From: Sycobia sp. Sy_11
Lineage: Eukaryota > Arthropoda > Insecta > Hymenoptera > Epichrysomallidae
Length of the DNA stretch: 64,000 bases
Direction of reading: 5' to 3'
NCBI GenBank assembly: GCA_018907035.1
Contig: JACCIC010000040.1
Coordinates: 1,767,501 to 1,831,500 of the forward strand
Shown: positions 1 to 11,220 of the stretch, one piece after another
How positions within the stretch are numbered: the first letter of the stretch is position 1
Layout: every line of letters begins with the position of its first letter
Position numbers and translations under genes: made by a program
Notes under the pieces: model-generated
Database searches by the model: none
What the model saw: the letters and a program-made list of their open reading frames with translations, nothing else
What the model was told of the DNA's origin: nothing

Positions 1-496
1 ATAAATTATTTTTGAAGGAATGAGAAAATAAATTTTAGCAAAATAAACATTTGGCATGGTTCCTTTTAAGGTAAATTAATTTCAATATTCTTACATAATT
101 TACGATATATTTTAATATCTAGTACAACGTGAAATTGCCAGGTCGATGCTCAGTAATTTTTGTTTCTACCAGCACGATAAGCTCTGACAAAAACAGTTAC
201 TATCAAAATCGACGTTTTTGAAGATGATAAATTTTATCAATAGCGATGCAGTTATCGCTTTCTATGTAAAATGCATAATATGCAATGTATATCGAAAACA
301 CGAACACTTCACAATTCTTCACCTCTTTACAAATCGTTTCACTGTAGAAAATATGTATAAATAGAAAATAAGTACAAGTACGTATCAAGAATTATTGATA
401 ATGAAACTGAAATGACTCTGAAACTGAAATACCGCGTCCATTAATTATCAGCAAACGAGACGTAGTCGTTCATAAGCATATTCATCATATATGTAT

Positions 497-552
<56 letters not shown>

Positions 553-640
553 ACAAAGTTTGCACATTATACCTTTCCTCTTCTCCACGAGTTCTTAACT
601 CAACGTCAACTTGTACATGAAACTTTATTATTGTAACCCG
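1..640. other. AT-rich non-coding stretch
   Basis: Sequence of low complexity and high A+T with frequent stops in all frames. It contains one long TA microsatellite (499-550), listed separately. I see no exon signals, RNA gene or element here. Most likely intergenic or intronic DNA. Confidence 0.6.
499..550. repeat. (AT)n microsatellite
   Basis: About 26 uninterrupted AT units, directly readable. Confidence 0.97.
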
Positions 641-1200
641 CGCCACTCGGCTCAGTTCGCCCACCTCTTCTCTAAATGGGCACGCGCCCCTTTAAAGATG
701 CACAGAGAATGAGGGAGAGAGCGAGTGTGTGAGAGAGAGAGAGAGAGAGATAGTGAGAGAAAGAGAGAAAGAGAGAGAGAGAGAGAGCCAAATCCCCGCT
801 GACAACGAGCCGTAGCGTCCGAATTTAGCAGAGAGGCACGCGCGCGCGCCGATGACTCATCGGGGAGCGAGCGCGATGCCAAAGCCGCGAATACCTGACG
901 CGCGCTGCCGCGGCTTTGATCAATCGTCGGCTCGCGAGGTGTCGTGCTCGCGCCTGCCCCCCCCTCCACCGCTGTTCCTATCCCCGGCTGCACCGTCCCG
1001 CTCGGTGTCTTGCCGCGCCGGGCCTTTTTCCACTTCGTGCCCGTTCCTCGCCGGCCGCTCGGCCGAGGTTACGCGTGGACGGCGAACAGGGGAACGAGAG
1101 CGATGACGCGATCTTTCGTGTACGTGCGAGGCGTAGCCTGATCGCGTGTGTGAGTATAAAAAGTATGTGTAAGCTGGTTCGAGGAAGATCATGATTGAGA
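640..1200. other. CpG-rich patch
   Basis: A sharp rise in G+C with many CpG, including a CG-alternating run near 839-850. It starts with an impure GA tract and falls back to AT-rich sequence after about 1200. A TATA-like string (TATAAAAAG, 1155-1163) lies near its right edge. Open frames of 65-116 codons occur on both strands, overlap one another and share no recognisable domain, so they are probably compositional. It could be a promoter or first-exon region, but nothing proves it. Confidence 0.5.
709..788. repeat. Impure (GA)n tract
   Basis: Purine-rich run with GA units interrupted by GTGTGT, TA and AAA. On the other strand it would translate into Ser-Leu repeats, so an open frame there is an artefact. 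Confidence 0.95.
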
Positions 1201-1289
1201 CGATTCCCAATCGAATTAAAGGAATAGCCAAAATTTTGCCCGGACTGTGCTTCTTGTATTTATTGTTCAAGCAATTGTTGATTTATTCC

Positions 1290-1311
1290 AAAAAAAAAAA
1301 AAAAAAAAAAA
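1290..1311 (+). repeat. Poly(A) run
   Basis: 22 consecutive A. It could be the tail of an old retroposed sequence or a simple mononucleotide run. I see no SINE-like promoter boxes and no obvious flanking direct repeats upstream, so a plain run is preferred. Confidence 0.9.
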
Positions 1312-2139
1312 CATTAAAACAATACTAATTGTGAAATAAAAAAAATTAGAATAATAAAGACGTCTCTGCAGTATATGTACGTGTTCCAATAATTAAGATG
1401 ATTTGAGTCTTTGACTACGAGACTAATTATAATTCTCAAATAAAAATTTTCTCTATGTTCGTTTCTCGCAGGATTGTAAACCCAAATGAAATGTATTTAG
1501 ATGAATACAGAGGCAGAACTAAATTAATTTAATTCTTTCTACTTTAGCAAATTTAATTTTTTCAAAATACGATCGTCGACAATGAATCAGATTATTTTTC
1601 TTCAATCCTGCTTATAATTATTTTCTCATTATTTCATTTTTTATTCTTTGATGTATATCGATTTAACACACACTAATATTATCTAGAAAAAATGTTTAAA
1701 ATAATATCAATAAAATATAATATGTCTTGTATTAACTAACTTTTATTGGGGCTCTTGAATAATGTTATATCTTTACGTACGAATGAATCTCGTGTGTGTT
1801 GGAAAAACTTTGGTACTAGTTCATCGATTTTATTTGATATATTTTATTTATTTTGTTTGGACTGGATTGGTCTGAGGATGATTTTTATACCATTAAACTT
1901 TTCTTCTTAGCATTAAGAAAAAAAAAGATTTTCTTTATAGATTCAAAATTATTATGTCAAAATTTGAGTTGTTTAAAAGTTGAGAAAGAAGAAACAAATT
2001 AACTAATTTTCTGATTATTTCAAATTAATATTATTGTGATTATTCACATCATTCATTAACTCTTAGTCGATAATCTTTTATTTATTTCATTTAATAGGTA
2101 AAACATATAATTATATGAAATGAAGTCTTTTTTGTTCCT

Positions 2140-2272
2140 AGATAGTAATTTCTATCTCAGATTCTGTGGGAATGATTTTAAACAAGGTCGGTCTAACAGT
2201 CGTTATATCATTATAATTATATGATTATATGATTTTACAAAGATAGTAATACCTGATAAAAATACTTGTTAA
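2140..2272 (+). mobile_element. MITE family copy 1 (partial or diverged)
   Basis: The core shares TCAGATT and GATTTTAAACAAGG with the element at 20277-20614, in the same order and spacing. Its right end, read on the minus strand from 2272, begins TTAACAAGTATTTTTATC, which resembles the arm of the intact copy (TTAATAAGTATTTCTATT). The TTAA lies at 2269-2272. The left boundary is unclear; a TTAA at 1999-2002 is a possible but weakly matching start. Confidence 0.6.
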
Positions 2273-2466
2273 CTTAATTTATAATCGTTTACAGAAGTAT
2301 AATTTTAATTTTTACATTCTGCATATTGTTCAAGACAAATAAAGCATTTCCTAAAGTAAATTTATTATAACACAATTTCATTATTTACGTTTTTTTTTTC
2401 AAAATTCTACTAAGATCATTTTGGTAGTATAAATACATTATGCTTCATATTACATATAACAAAAAC

Positions 2467-2505
2467 TGTATAAATAGTATATAACTCAAATTGTATAAAT
2501 AGTAT
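2467..2505 (+). repeat. Two copies of TGTATAAATAGTAT
   Basis: The 14-mer occurs at 2467-2480 and 2492-2505, 25 bp apart. The inner 12-mer TATAAATAGTAT recurs twice near 52870-52905. Confidence 0.85.
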
Positions 2506-2699
2506 CAAACATATCGCATATCAATCATAAAAAATTGCTTTGGACCCGTAAACGACAACCCTGTCAATTATTTTTTAAATTATAAACTTTTATAGAATCT
2601 TTATTTATTTTAAATAAATCTATCAATTATTATATAGTAATTTATAATGCGCCATAAACTACAAAGTAATAAATAATAATTATCAACATCTAACTAATC

Positions 2700-2882
2700 T
2701 ATCATCAGCTCGCGTTAAATCATCTTAAACAGTCGCTCGGGGTCGCGGAACATTTTTGTACGCGCCTTAATTTTGAGAAGCGACTTTGCGCGTATTTGTT
2801 GCTGGAAGTACGCCTCGGTGAGTACTCGAGAGAGAAAGGGGAAGAAAAAGCGAGAGATAGAGAGAGAAAGAGAGTGAAAGCG

Positions 2883-2928
<46 letters not shown>

Positions 2929-3095
2929 GAGAGTGAGCGAGAGTAAGATGCCAGTGCAGGACAGCTATAAATAGTTAACTAAGCTTACTTAAATATTTGG
3001 AAAGCTAAATTTAACGGTTCTAAGCGGACGGAGCGTGCACTCGTGCAAGTGCAACATTACCGGCTGCGGGGCTGATTTCGGATATTTTTGTTTAA
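2700..3095. other. GC-rich patch with GA tract and TATA-like box
   Basis: Short CpG-containing segment followed by a GA-rich tract (2829-2942), then TATAAATAG at 2966-2974. About 30-45 bp downstream the sequence becomes moderately GC-rich again. The order (GA tract, TATA-like string, mixed-composition DNA) resembles an insect core promoter, but no initiator or coding sequence confirms it. Confidence 0.35.
2829..2942. repeat. (GA)n microsatellite
   Basis: GA-rich tract whose perfect part covers 2888-2925. Clustered GAGAG is the binding preference of insect GAGA-type factors (general knowledge); function here is not shown. Confidence 0.95.
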
Positions 3096-3099
3096 GAAA

Positions 3100-4135
3100 A
3101 GAAATGGACGAATGATTAAAGCCGACATTTTCTTTGACCAGTGCGAATAATTTAAGATCACCTTTTTTTTGTTTCGTTAGAGGAGATGGGAGCAATCTAT
3201 ATATAGCTATATGTTAATGAAAGAGTCGTGCTGATTTCTGATAAAAAGTCGTAGTCATTTTCAAAAGAAAATAAATTGGAAATTTTTAAGAACGTATGTG
3301 AACCAATCAATCTGACTCTGTCGTACAGTTAGAACTAGAGACAAGCCTGCATTTTTCCTAAAAGTTATATTTAAAAACTATAAAAAGAAAATTTTATCTT
3401 ACGGCAACACTTAATTACAGAAGTATTTTAAAAAAAGACATAATAGCGCGTATAAGTTTAAACGCGCATTACTCACTTTGTAAATTGTAAAAAACAGGAA
3501 ACACTATATTCGAAATTCTAAAATGGCGCGCACTTATTCAATGATGAAACGATCATTTTTATAACAATGGCAAATCCATCTTAGCGGAGCATAAAATTCT
3601 TATGAGAAAATTCCGCCTTAATTGCATACTTTCTCGTCTGTTCCAGACTTCAATGGAAATATATCTGTATACATACATATATAACATCTCGGGGACGATT
3701 CCTGCGGTGACAATATTTACTTTAGTATTGGAGAATTCATTGCCGTGCTGCGCAGCACAATGGCCAGAAGATATCGGGAGGCTTCGGAATATTCCGGATA
3801 TCCGCAGCATTCCCGCGGTTTAGTAAATCATGACGGACTCGACCACCGCAATATGGCAAGAATTAAAGGAAACGAAACTTTATAATAAAACTTATTCTCT
3901 CCCTTCTTTTTTTTTTGTTACTCAATACCCGCGAAGTTAGCGTAAACGTTGTATAATGTTGCCGATATAAATCTCCAACCGACAAAAGAACCAATTGCCG
4001 AATCCGTTATTATATAAAGAAATAGCTCTATATATTATATTTATTTCTCTAAACGTTATTTCGACAAATGGGGAGAGCATTTAACAAAAAAATAAAAATA
4101 AATAAATAAAAAAAAAAAACAAAAACACAAGCCTC
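3100..4135. other. Mixed AT-rich non-coding stretch
   Basis: Moderate to high A+T. A slightly richer part at 3590-3850 is open in both directions for 70-80 codons without similarity to anything I recognise. Otherwise nothing is seen. Confidence 0.5.
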
Positions 4136-4670
4136 GATCCCCCGCTCGCCGACGATATAAACCATTTATATAGAGGAAATATCGGCAAAACAACATAAAA
4201 ACGAATGAATGGCGCGGGCGCGTGCGCTGCGCTCGCTGAGGGGCTGTAAAAACCGGCAAAAGCTGCGCCCGGCCACGATAAATTGATTGTAACATAAAAC
4301 TAAACCTGCAAATTATAGGAGCAAAAACGGATTCGTACAATCTCCCCCTCGCGCAGCCCACGCCCCCTCACCCGCATCGACCTCCCACCCAATATTTTCT
4401 CGTGTGTGTGTATGTGTATATATATATATAGCCGGAAGCGGCGCGGAAAACTTGATTTTAGGAGGAGGGGCAGGAGGAATTCGAGCTATTTTCGCGCTCG
4501 GGCAATTTTCTTTAACTATACCGTTACGGCTCAAAGACGGCTGAAGCCCTGGACAGTTTCGGACAGGGTTGGGCGGCGAAGAAGAGGGAGGAGGGGGGCA
4601 ATTTCGATGCGGCAATAAGCGAATTTAAAAAAAAAAACTTTTTACGTGCTCTCAACCCTTGCCTCCGTCC

Positions 4671-4671
<1 letters not shown>

Positions 4672-4723
<52 letters not shown>
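4672..4723. repeat. (CT)n microsatellite
   Basis: Perfect CT run of about 26 units. Confidence 0.97.
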
Positions 4724-4726
<3 letters not shown>

Positions 4727-5013
4727 TTGACTTGTAAAAATTCCGCGCCTAATATACGAATTCTTTGCGGGAAACGCGGAATCGTGCTGCGAAACGGCCG
4801 CTGGGCTGGGGTCGCGGGGGAGGGGGGGTGGACAGAAAAACAGAGAAGTGAGCGCCGGAGTCTCCGAGAGAATTCATCGGCTTGCGCTTTGCTCTTGCGC
4901 GTAAAAAGCGACGCGAGCCATAAAGTCGACGTGATTATTAATAGCAATTAAGGAGGGGGCCGGGGGCTGCGTCGGACAGTTATAATGAGAGAGGCTATGT
5001 CTTTTGTCGCTCT

Positions 5014-5016
<3 letters not shown>

Positions 5017-5077
<61 letters not shown>
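5017..5077. repeat. (CT)n microsatellite
   Basis: Perfect CT run of about 30 units. With the GA run at 5250-5277 it forms a complementary inverted pair. Confidence 0.97.
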
Positions 5078-5082
<5 letters not shown>

Positions 5083-5249
5083 AAAGAGCTCGATTTAGAA
5101 AGTTTAGAGAATAAACCCGTAATGCGCGCTCTGACCTGGCGATTCAATGGTGAAGTGGGGAAAAAAAGAAACGTCGCAGCAGAGCACGGAGCGCTTGAAA
5201 AACAGCGACGTTGTGAGAAAAACGCCTTGTACTGTACGTGATCACACAT

Positions 5250-5277
5250 AGAGAGAGAGAGAGAGAGAGAGAGAGAG
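5250..5277. repeat. (GA)n microsatellite
   Basis: Perfect GA run, complementary to the CT tract 170 bp upstream. Confidence 0.97.
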
Positions 5278-5579
5278 GTGAGAAAGGGTGCCGGATATTT
5301 TTTGCACTTTGCGAGCAAGAAAGGATAGGAGAAAAAGGAGCGCAAAAAGTCTCTTCGCTATATATAATTATGGCGCGGTGCAATTATAAGGCAGCCGTAA
5401 CTCCAGTACAAATCGTTGCGCGGAGCGCGAGATCGAAGGAGAAGAACTACGCGAGAGCGGCATAAGGAGACAACGGATTAAGCCTAGGAGCCGGTGGAGG
5501 CGTGATTTATATGTCCACTTGCGAAATATGTACATACGTACGACATATGCATCCCGCCTGCTCGCTCCACGCGTTGACG

Positions 5580-6350
5580 CGTGACAAATGCGACGCCCTT
5601 ATATGCTCTCTATAGAAAATTTACGAAATGCCGTAGATTTATATATATATAGTTATATAGATATATAAGGACAGCTGTCCGTTGGAAGCAATTGTGCGAT
5701 TATACGCGCAATAATTGTGCGTATACGTGCGATTGTCAGAAGAATAACGAGCGTATAGACAATGGGAGCGATAAAATTATCATTTTCCAAGACCCATGAA
5801 AAGACATACGTATATACCAGCTATCTCTATATAACGTCTGTTTTTAATCGTGTGAAGTCTTGGTAGATCGCCAGACGAGGGAATTTTACAGAAGTGAGAT
5901 TGAGAAATTATAATTGTATGTGTAATTGAGACATACTATACACGCGGTTCTCTTTAGTATACGTACATATATATATAAATAGAAAGAGAAACAAGATGAT
6001 ATTTGAAAGATAAAAATAATAATATAAAATAGCTTCTATATTAGACTCACTGTCCCATGAATTTATTTCAAGTGCGTAAAAATTAAACTTTATATACCAA
6101 TCCATTTGTAGACGAAAAATTTTTAAACTTGGTTATACAATTTATATTTCAAAGCAGCGCAATGTCAATGGCAGAAAACTAAATTGTCTTGCAAGTTAAT
6201 AAAAACTCGCTAATTTCAAATAATTGATCGAGCGTGTAACAGTTCAAGAATCCATAGAAGATGAATACGTAAAACTAAGTAAGTAGCAATTAAGACTTTC
6301 AAAGACACAATTTCTATTGTAAGATTGCCCAGTATAAAATATTTCACCTA

Positions 6351-6414
<64 letters not shown>

Positions 6415-7085
6415 GTAACATTGTATTCATAAGCAGCAAACCTAATACTTCGACAGACAGTCATAAAAAGTAGTATCCGTAACTATAAATAAATCAGTTA
6501 TTACTGAAAACAATTTTTTTTAAAAAAGTCGAATATCAAATTCAATATCAGATATGAAGTCATTTTGTACTATTTCATGTTTTAGTAAGAAAAACTGTCA
6601 ATAAATTCCGATCTACGAACAATAATATTAAATTTACATAGCAAGTGGAACGGCCTTATTTATTCCAAACAAGACATTTTTCTGGCGAAATCTATATACA
6701 CATTACTTAACAAAAATTATCTACCAACTCACTTACGTTAAATTCACAATTGAGTTGTTTTCCGTAACCTCGATTAGACAGCGAAGTGTTTATTTAATAT
6801 CCAATCAAAAAAAAAATAATTGACAAATTAGAGACTGCAGGCTCTATTCGACTTTTTGCAAAATTATTTCGTTAATTTTTTACGGCCCAAATGTGAGAAG
6901 AACTTACGCGATCACGCACTTTTTCCCGAAGAATGTATCTTTTTTCCTCTTTGTAAATTACTTAATAATGAAATATCGCTAATTGATTTATAAGAAACGA
7001 GTGCGGAAACGAATAATTTTCACGAGCAAACTCGCATGTGCGACATTTACAGAGTATCCAAGTTTCTAGCTTGAGCGCGTTCGGA
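5580..7085. other. AT-rich non-coding stretch
   Basis: High A+T with dense stops. It contains a long TA tract (6355-6410). I see no gene, RNA gene or element. Confidence 0.6.
6355..6410. repeat. (TA)n microsatellite
   Basis: About 28 uninterrupted TA units. Confidence 0.97.
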
Positions 7086-7089
7086 CAAG

Positions 7090-7976
7090 AATCTTGAAAT
7101 ACCCGTTTAATAATTTTCGAGCAAAGGTTACGCATTTGGCATCGAGCTTTTTACGGTTGATTCATTATCCGCAGACGTTGAGCAGAGAAAATGAAAGAAT
7201 CACAAACAAACAAGAACTCGTGGGCAAGAGTAACGAAAATCGGGAAAATCCCCTTCCTCCCCCTACTCGCCGAAAAAAAAAAAAACAAAAACAAAAAACG
7301 GAGCAATTATCTATAATTGAGGAAAATCCTCGGCGACGAAAAGCGTATAATACGAGCGAACGATCGAGGCAGCGGTCCGCGCGGCAATTATTGTTTCCCA
7401 CCATTTTTTGGCGAAATTCCGGAGTTCGGCAGCGCGGCAATTCGCGCCCCGATTCGCGAACGATTCCCGCGTGCGTATAATTAACGGCGGCGGCATACAC
7501 TCGAGGAATTCAAAAACTTCTCGATGGCGTCGAAGGGGGGGGGGGAGGCGGGCAGAGCAGATATGCGGAGAGTCAGTAGAGCTCTGGTAAGCGTAGTTGC
7601 GCATTTAGACTATCCCCCTCTCTCCAAACTCTCTCTTTCTCCCCCCCCTCTCGCTCTCTCTCTCTCTAACTCGACGCGCCCGCTCGCCGCCCACTTATTC
7701 TCTCTCTGCACGGACTTCCAGAAAGTTTCGTGCAAGGTTGACGTTTCATTACTCCTGCCCTCGCCCCCCTCCCGCTGAACCGACGCGCGTTTGGTCTTTC
7801 TTATTTTCGCGGGAGGACCCGGGTAAATTATGAATATTACTCACCCGGATAGAGAGTGAGTGAGAAAGAGAGAGAGGGGGAGAGAGAGACATAGAGAGAG
7901 TAAAGCAGCGCATTAGCCTAAGACATCCAACGCGGTGGAAAACAGAAACGCGTGTCTTCCTTTTAATTCAATTAGA

Positions 7977-8008
<32 letters not shown>

Positions 8009-8160
8009 CCGGAGGGAGGAGTGTCGGAAAGTTTATGCAAACGAACCTGCGTAACCCGATGCTTGGGCGCGCGTCTTCAAATTTCGCACTAGCCAAAAGA
8101 ATGAGGAAAAATCAGCGTTCTCTGCGCCACGATGGCGTTGAAAATTAAAAGTTTCCATCG
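7090..8160. other. CpG-rich patch with purine and pyrimidine tracts
   Basis: GC-rich segment with an 11-G run (7535-7545), CT-rich sequence near 7640-7670 and GA tracts near 7850-7904 and 7980-8008. An ATG in fair context (7524) opens a 21-codon frame that meets a GTAAGC donor-like site at 7587. It encodes mostly Gly, Ala and Arg over the G run and is not convincing. Confidence 0.45.
7980..8008. repeat. (AG)n microsatellite
   Basis: Perfect AG run. Confidence 0.96.
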
Positions 8161-8201
8161 AATCGTTTGCTTTTCTCTTTCTCCCTCACTTTCTCACTCA
8201 C

Positions 8202-8227
8202 ACTCTCTCTCTCTCTCTCTCTCTCTA
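8202..8227. repeat. (CT)n microsatellite
   Basis: Short perfect CT run. Confidence 0.95.
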
Positions 8228-8424
8228 TTGTAGCGATTTTTGTACGAATGGAAATCGCGCTAAATGTACAGTAGAAGTTGAGTAGATCAAATAGTTTGTC
8301 TATAAAATTGTTTCTTTTATGAAATACCATAAATAGAATTGACATTTATCATTGACATGATAAAAATAAAGGTGTCTTTTTTAGTTAATTCCGTCACACA
8401 AACTTGGAACACTTATCTTTAATG

Positions 8425-8427
<3 letters not shown>

Positions 8428-8480
<53 letters not shown>
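8428..8480. repeat. (AT)n microsatellite
   Basis: About 26 uninterrupted AT units in an AT-rich stretch (8230-8830) with no other feature. Confidence 0.97.
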
Positions 8481-8481
<1 letters not shown>

Positions 8482-8797
8482 GTATTAACAAAGCTAAATT
8501 TTACAGATCCTTGACTATTGATGTGGTAGTACATACTCGAATTTTGTAAGCGAAAAATCGCGTAATTGCTATTAGACTGAAAAGAGTATTTCAGCATTCC
8601 GTGCTAATGTTATATTCAATATATTTTTTTGTGTTTTACTTTTCTTTTTGTTGAAGAATATATAGGAGGAAATCAAATTGTAACGAATGTCACTGCTTAA
8701 TCAGTAAGGGAAGTAATCATTTAAAAATCGGCATAAATGTAATTAAAAGTACCTTCAATATTCAAGAGAAATAAAAAGAGAAAAGTTCCAAAGGATT

Positions 8798-8824
8798 AAA
8801 AAAAAAAAAAAAAAAAAAAAAAAA
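8798..8824 (+). repeat. Poly(A) run
   Basis: 27 consecutive A. As with the run at 1290-1311, a retroposon tail is possible but no body was recognised upstream. Confidence 0.9.
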
Positions 8825-8829
8825 CAATC

Positions 8830-9077
8830 GTTGCGTTCAATTTAAAGGACAGTCGGACGAGATGCGCATTTGCGCGCCAAACTCTCATTGCCCGCGCGGA
8901 GAGCCATAACACGCCGAAATTCGAGGCGTGCCATCGACAGTTCTCGCACCGCCGGGTTACATTCTGTCCCCCCCGGAACTTTGTCCGTACTCGACCTCAA
9001 CGATTCATTGGGGAGGGGGAGGAGGGAGGAAGAGACCAAGGTCTGTCCGCTGCAGTGTCGAAACATAGTTAGAATCG

Positions 9078-9131
<54 letters not shown>

Positions 9132-9570
9132 CATACCTCCCGCTCTGGATACTCTCCGTAAGCGGATTGTTATGGCATTCATCTCGACCAGGATTATTTT
9201 GCGTTTTATCATAACAAATAAACAGGACATCCCGGGAAATAATTTCGAGGTCAGAACAATACAGTGCGAGATTTGGGAATGGAAAGACGGGCTTTGCTTA
9301 GCTCACGTCGCGTGCGAGTAAAATAATGCGGACCGAAGGCGACGGTTGACGACGGGCGAGCGTATAGGATTCGTTGCTGTCGAATAATCACGTGGCATCG
9401 ATGCGACGACGGTGCGAGTGACTGGCCGCGTCTATCGCGATTCGTTGTAATTGAAAAACCGCTGTTGCTACGGCCGTTCGGTTCGTCTATACCCGCCTCT
9501 GCGCGTATCGATAATACTTTGCCATTTGTTTATCGTCCACGCAGCTTTTTCGCGAATTCAATGATTGGTC
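8830..9570. other. CpG-rich patch split by a TA tract
   Basis: CpG-rich sequence at 8830-9060 and 9270-9570, with a 51-bp TA tract between. No open frame here resembles a protein once the TA-coded Tyr-Ile repeat is discounted. Confidence 0.5.
9080..9130. repeat. (TA)n microsatellite
   Basis: About 25 uninterrupted units. Confidence 0.97.
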
Positions 9571-10314
9571 TAATAGAATCAAGATCGATGTAATTAAACA
9601 ATCAATTGGTTTTGAAAATTTTTAAGAACTTCCGGATCGAATATGCAATGAGTCGAATTCGCAACATCACGTTTCTAGATTTACGAAGTTTGCGCCGCGG
9701 TCGTTGCCCAAGGAACAGTTTGTTTGAATACAATTGTGTCAATAATGGCGCTCGCTCGAGAGCGCGACATTCCACTGACGTGCAAAATTCATTTTTAAAT
9801 TGATCATGTTAGTCATGCTGAAGTTCCAATAGATTTTTGTAATGTCCATGCCAATTCAAGAAGTGTACAATGAATGTTAAAAATTAAGCTACGTTATAAT
9901 CATGGTGTGATTTAATCTACAAAAGTACGATAATGATAAATTTTCTTCAAAAGTTACTAGGCAGCATCTTAGGTTGGAGATACATTGATATACTAATACA
10001 CGAAACTTACCTGAAAGAGAAGAAGAAATTTTATGAATATTATTGATAATATATAAGGTATATATTATGCTTGAAAATATTTATAAAAGGTAACTAAAAT
10101 TATTTCTTTTTACCAGAATATTTCTTCTTTCGTTAGGAAGTACTGATTTTTTTATTTGTTTGTACATTATATATATATACATTATACATTACGTTTAATC
10201 CTTAATATCAGTGCCGTGTAAGTAACACATGAGAAAAGCTGTGAAAAATGATTTAAATACGTGCATTTCTCTTAACAACATAATATAAAAAGAATACCAG
10301 TATTTGCCTCCTTG

Positions 10315-10318
<4 letters not shown>

Positions 10319-10374
<56 letters not shown>
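10319..10374. repeat. (TA)n microsatellite
   Basis: About 28 uninterrupted units. Confidence 0.97.
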
Positions 10375-10378
<4 letters not shown>

Positions 10379-11139
10379 TGTCGAGAATTACAAATACCAA
10401 GAAAAAAATTTCTGCCAACGAGTAATAATCTGAATTTTTATAGCTCCGTGGGAAAGGAGCTAAAAGACGGCTCGGCGCGAATCGATCGAGAACCATAAAG
10501 AATTACGGGAAGGCCGCAAATCTTTCCATCCAATAACTGAAAACTGTCGACAGCACCGAGGAAGCCATTAAATTTTGTCGAAAAAAAAAACAGAAAAAAG
10601 AATGAAAAAAAAAAAATTTATGATTAAGATTTAATACTTTACTTCTGCCATTATCGTTTCGTTGGAGAAATTCTAATATGACATTTTGCCATATTTCATA
10701 TGTATTAATTAATACAAGGATTAAAAGCTTTCACGATCTTCCCTTTTCGTTTCATTCGAGTCAGATTGGCAAACTAAATTCGCTTTAATTATTCACATAA
10801 TCATATGCCTGAGTATCGAAGTATCACTGTTTTGGAGTAAAAAAGTGGCGCCTGACAATTGAATCAAAAAAATTTTTCAATTCACTTTGGATTCGCTAAA
10901 ACAGTTATACCCCTTCCTCCTCATTGCCGTTTAAATCCGTTTAGTTTAAAGCAGACTGGACATTTTATGACCGCGAAATTCCTACGTTGGACAGGAGGCC
11001 TGTCAGCCCCATTCAAGCGCCAATTGAGGCATATTGTTTACTTAGGCACGTCTCCGTAGTTCATCCGGAAGTAACATCTTGCCTGAGGTTTATTGGTTTA
11101 GCCCGGGAGCAATGAGCCAATAGTTTACTCTCTTACTTT

Positions 11140-11220
11140 CTACCTCTCCATCTCCCTTTCTCTCTCTTTCTCTCTCTCACTCTCCCCCTCTCTCTCACTC
11201 TTTCTCCCCCCTCTCTCTCC
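11140..11220. repeat. Impure (CT)n tract
   Basis: Pyrimidine-rich run with several interruptions. Confidence 0.9.

Larger units (their letters stand above)
1312..2690. other. AT-rich non-coding stretch holding one MITE copy
   Basis: High A+T, stops in every frame and no exon-like segment. Its notable content is a copy of the interspersed element described at 20277-20614, and two copies of TGTATAAATAGTAT at 2467-2480 and 2492-2505. Confidence 0.6.
4140..5580. other. Large CpG-rich patch with CT/GA microsatellites
   Basis: About 1.4 kb of GC-rich, CpG-rich sequence holding two long CT tracts and one GA tract. Several overlapping open frames are made largely of Ser-Leu or Arg-Glu repeats from these tracts and are not accepted as genes. 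Confidence 0.55.

Noticed and set aside
2733..2817. 85-nt exon-like segment ending at TCG|GTGAGT
   Set aside because: Acceptor has no real pyrimidine tract and two frames are open, so there is no coding signal.
7524..7586. 21-codon start exon MASKGGGEAGRADMRRVSRAL-like frame
   Set aside because: Runs across an 11-G mononucleotide run, which gives the glycine run; no conservation evidence.
1290..8824. Poly(A) runs as retroposon tails (1290-1311, 8798-8824)
   Set aside because: No recognisable SINE or processed-gene body upstream and no obvious target duplications.
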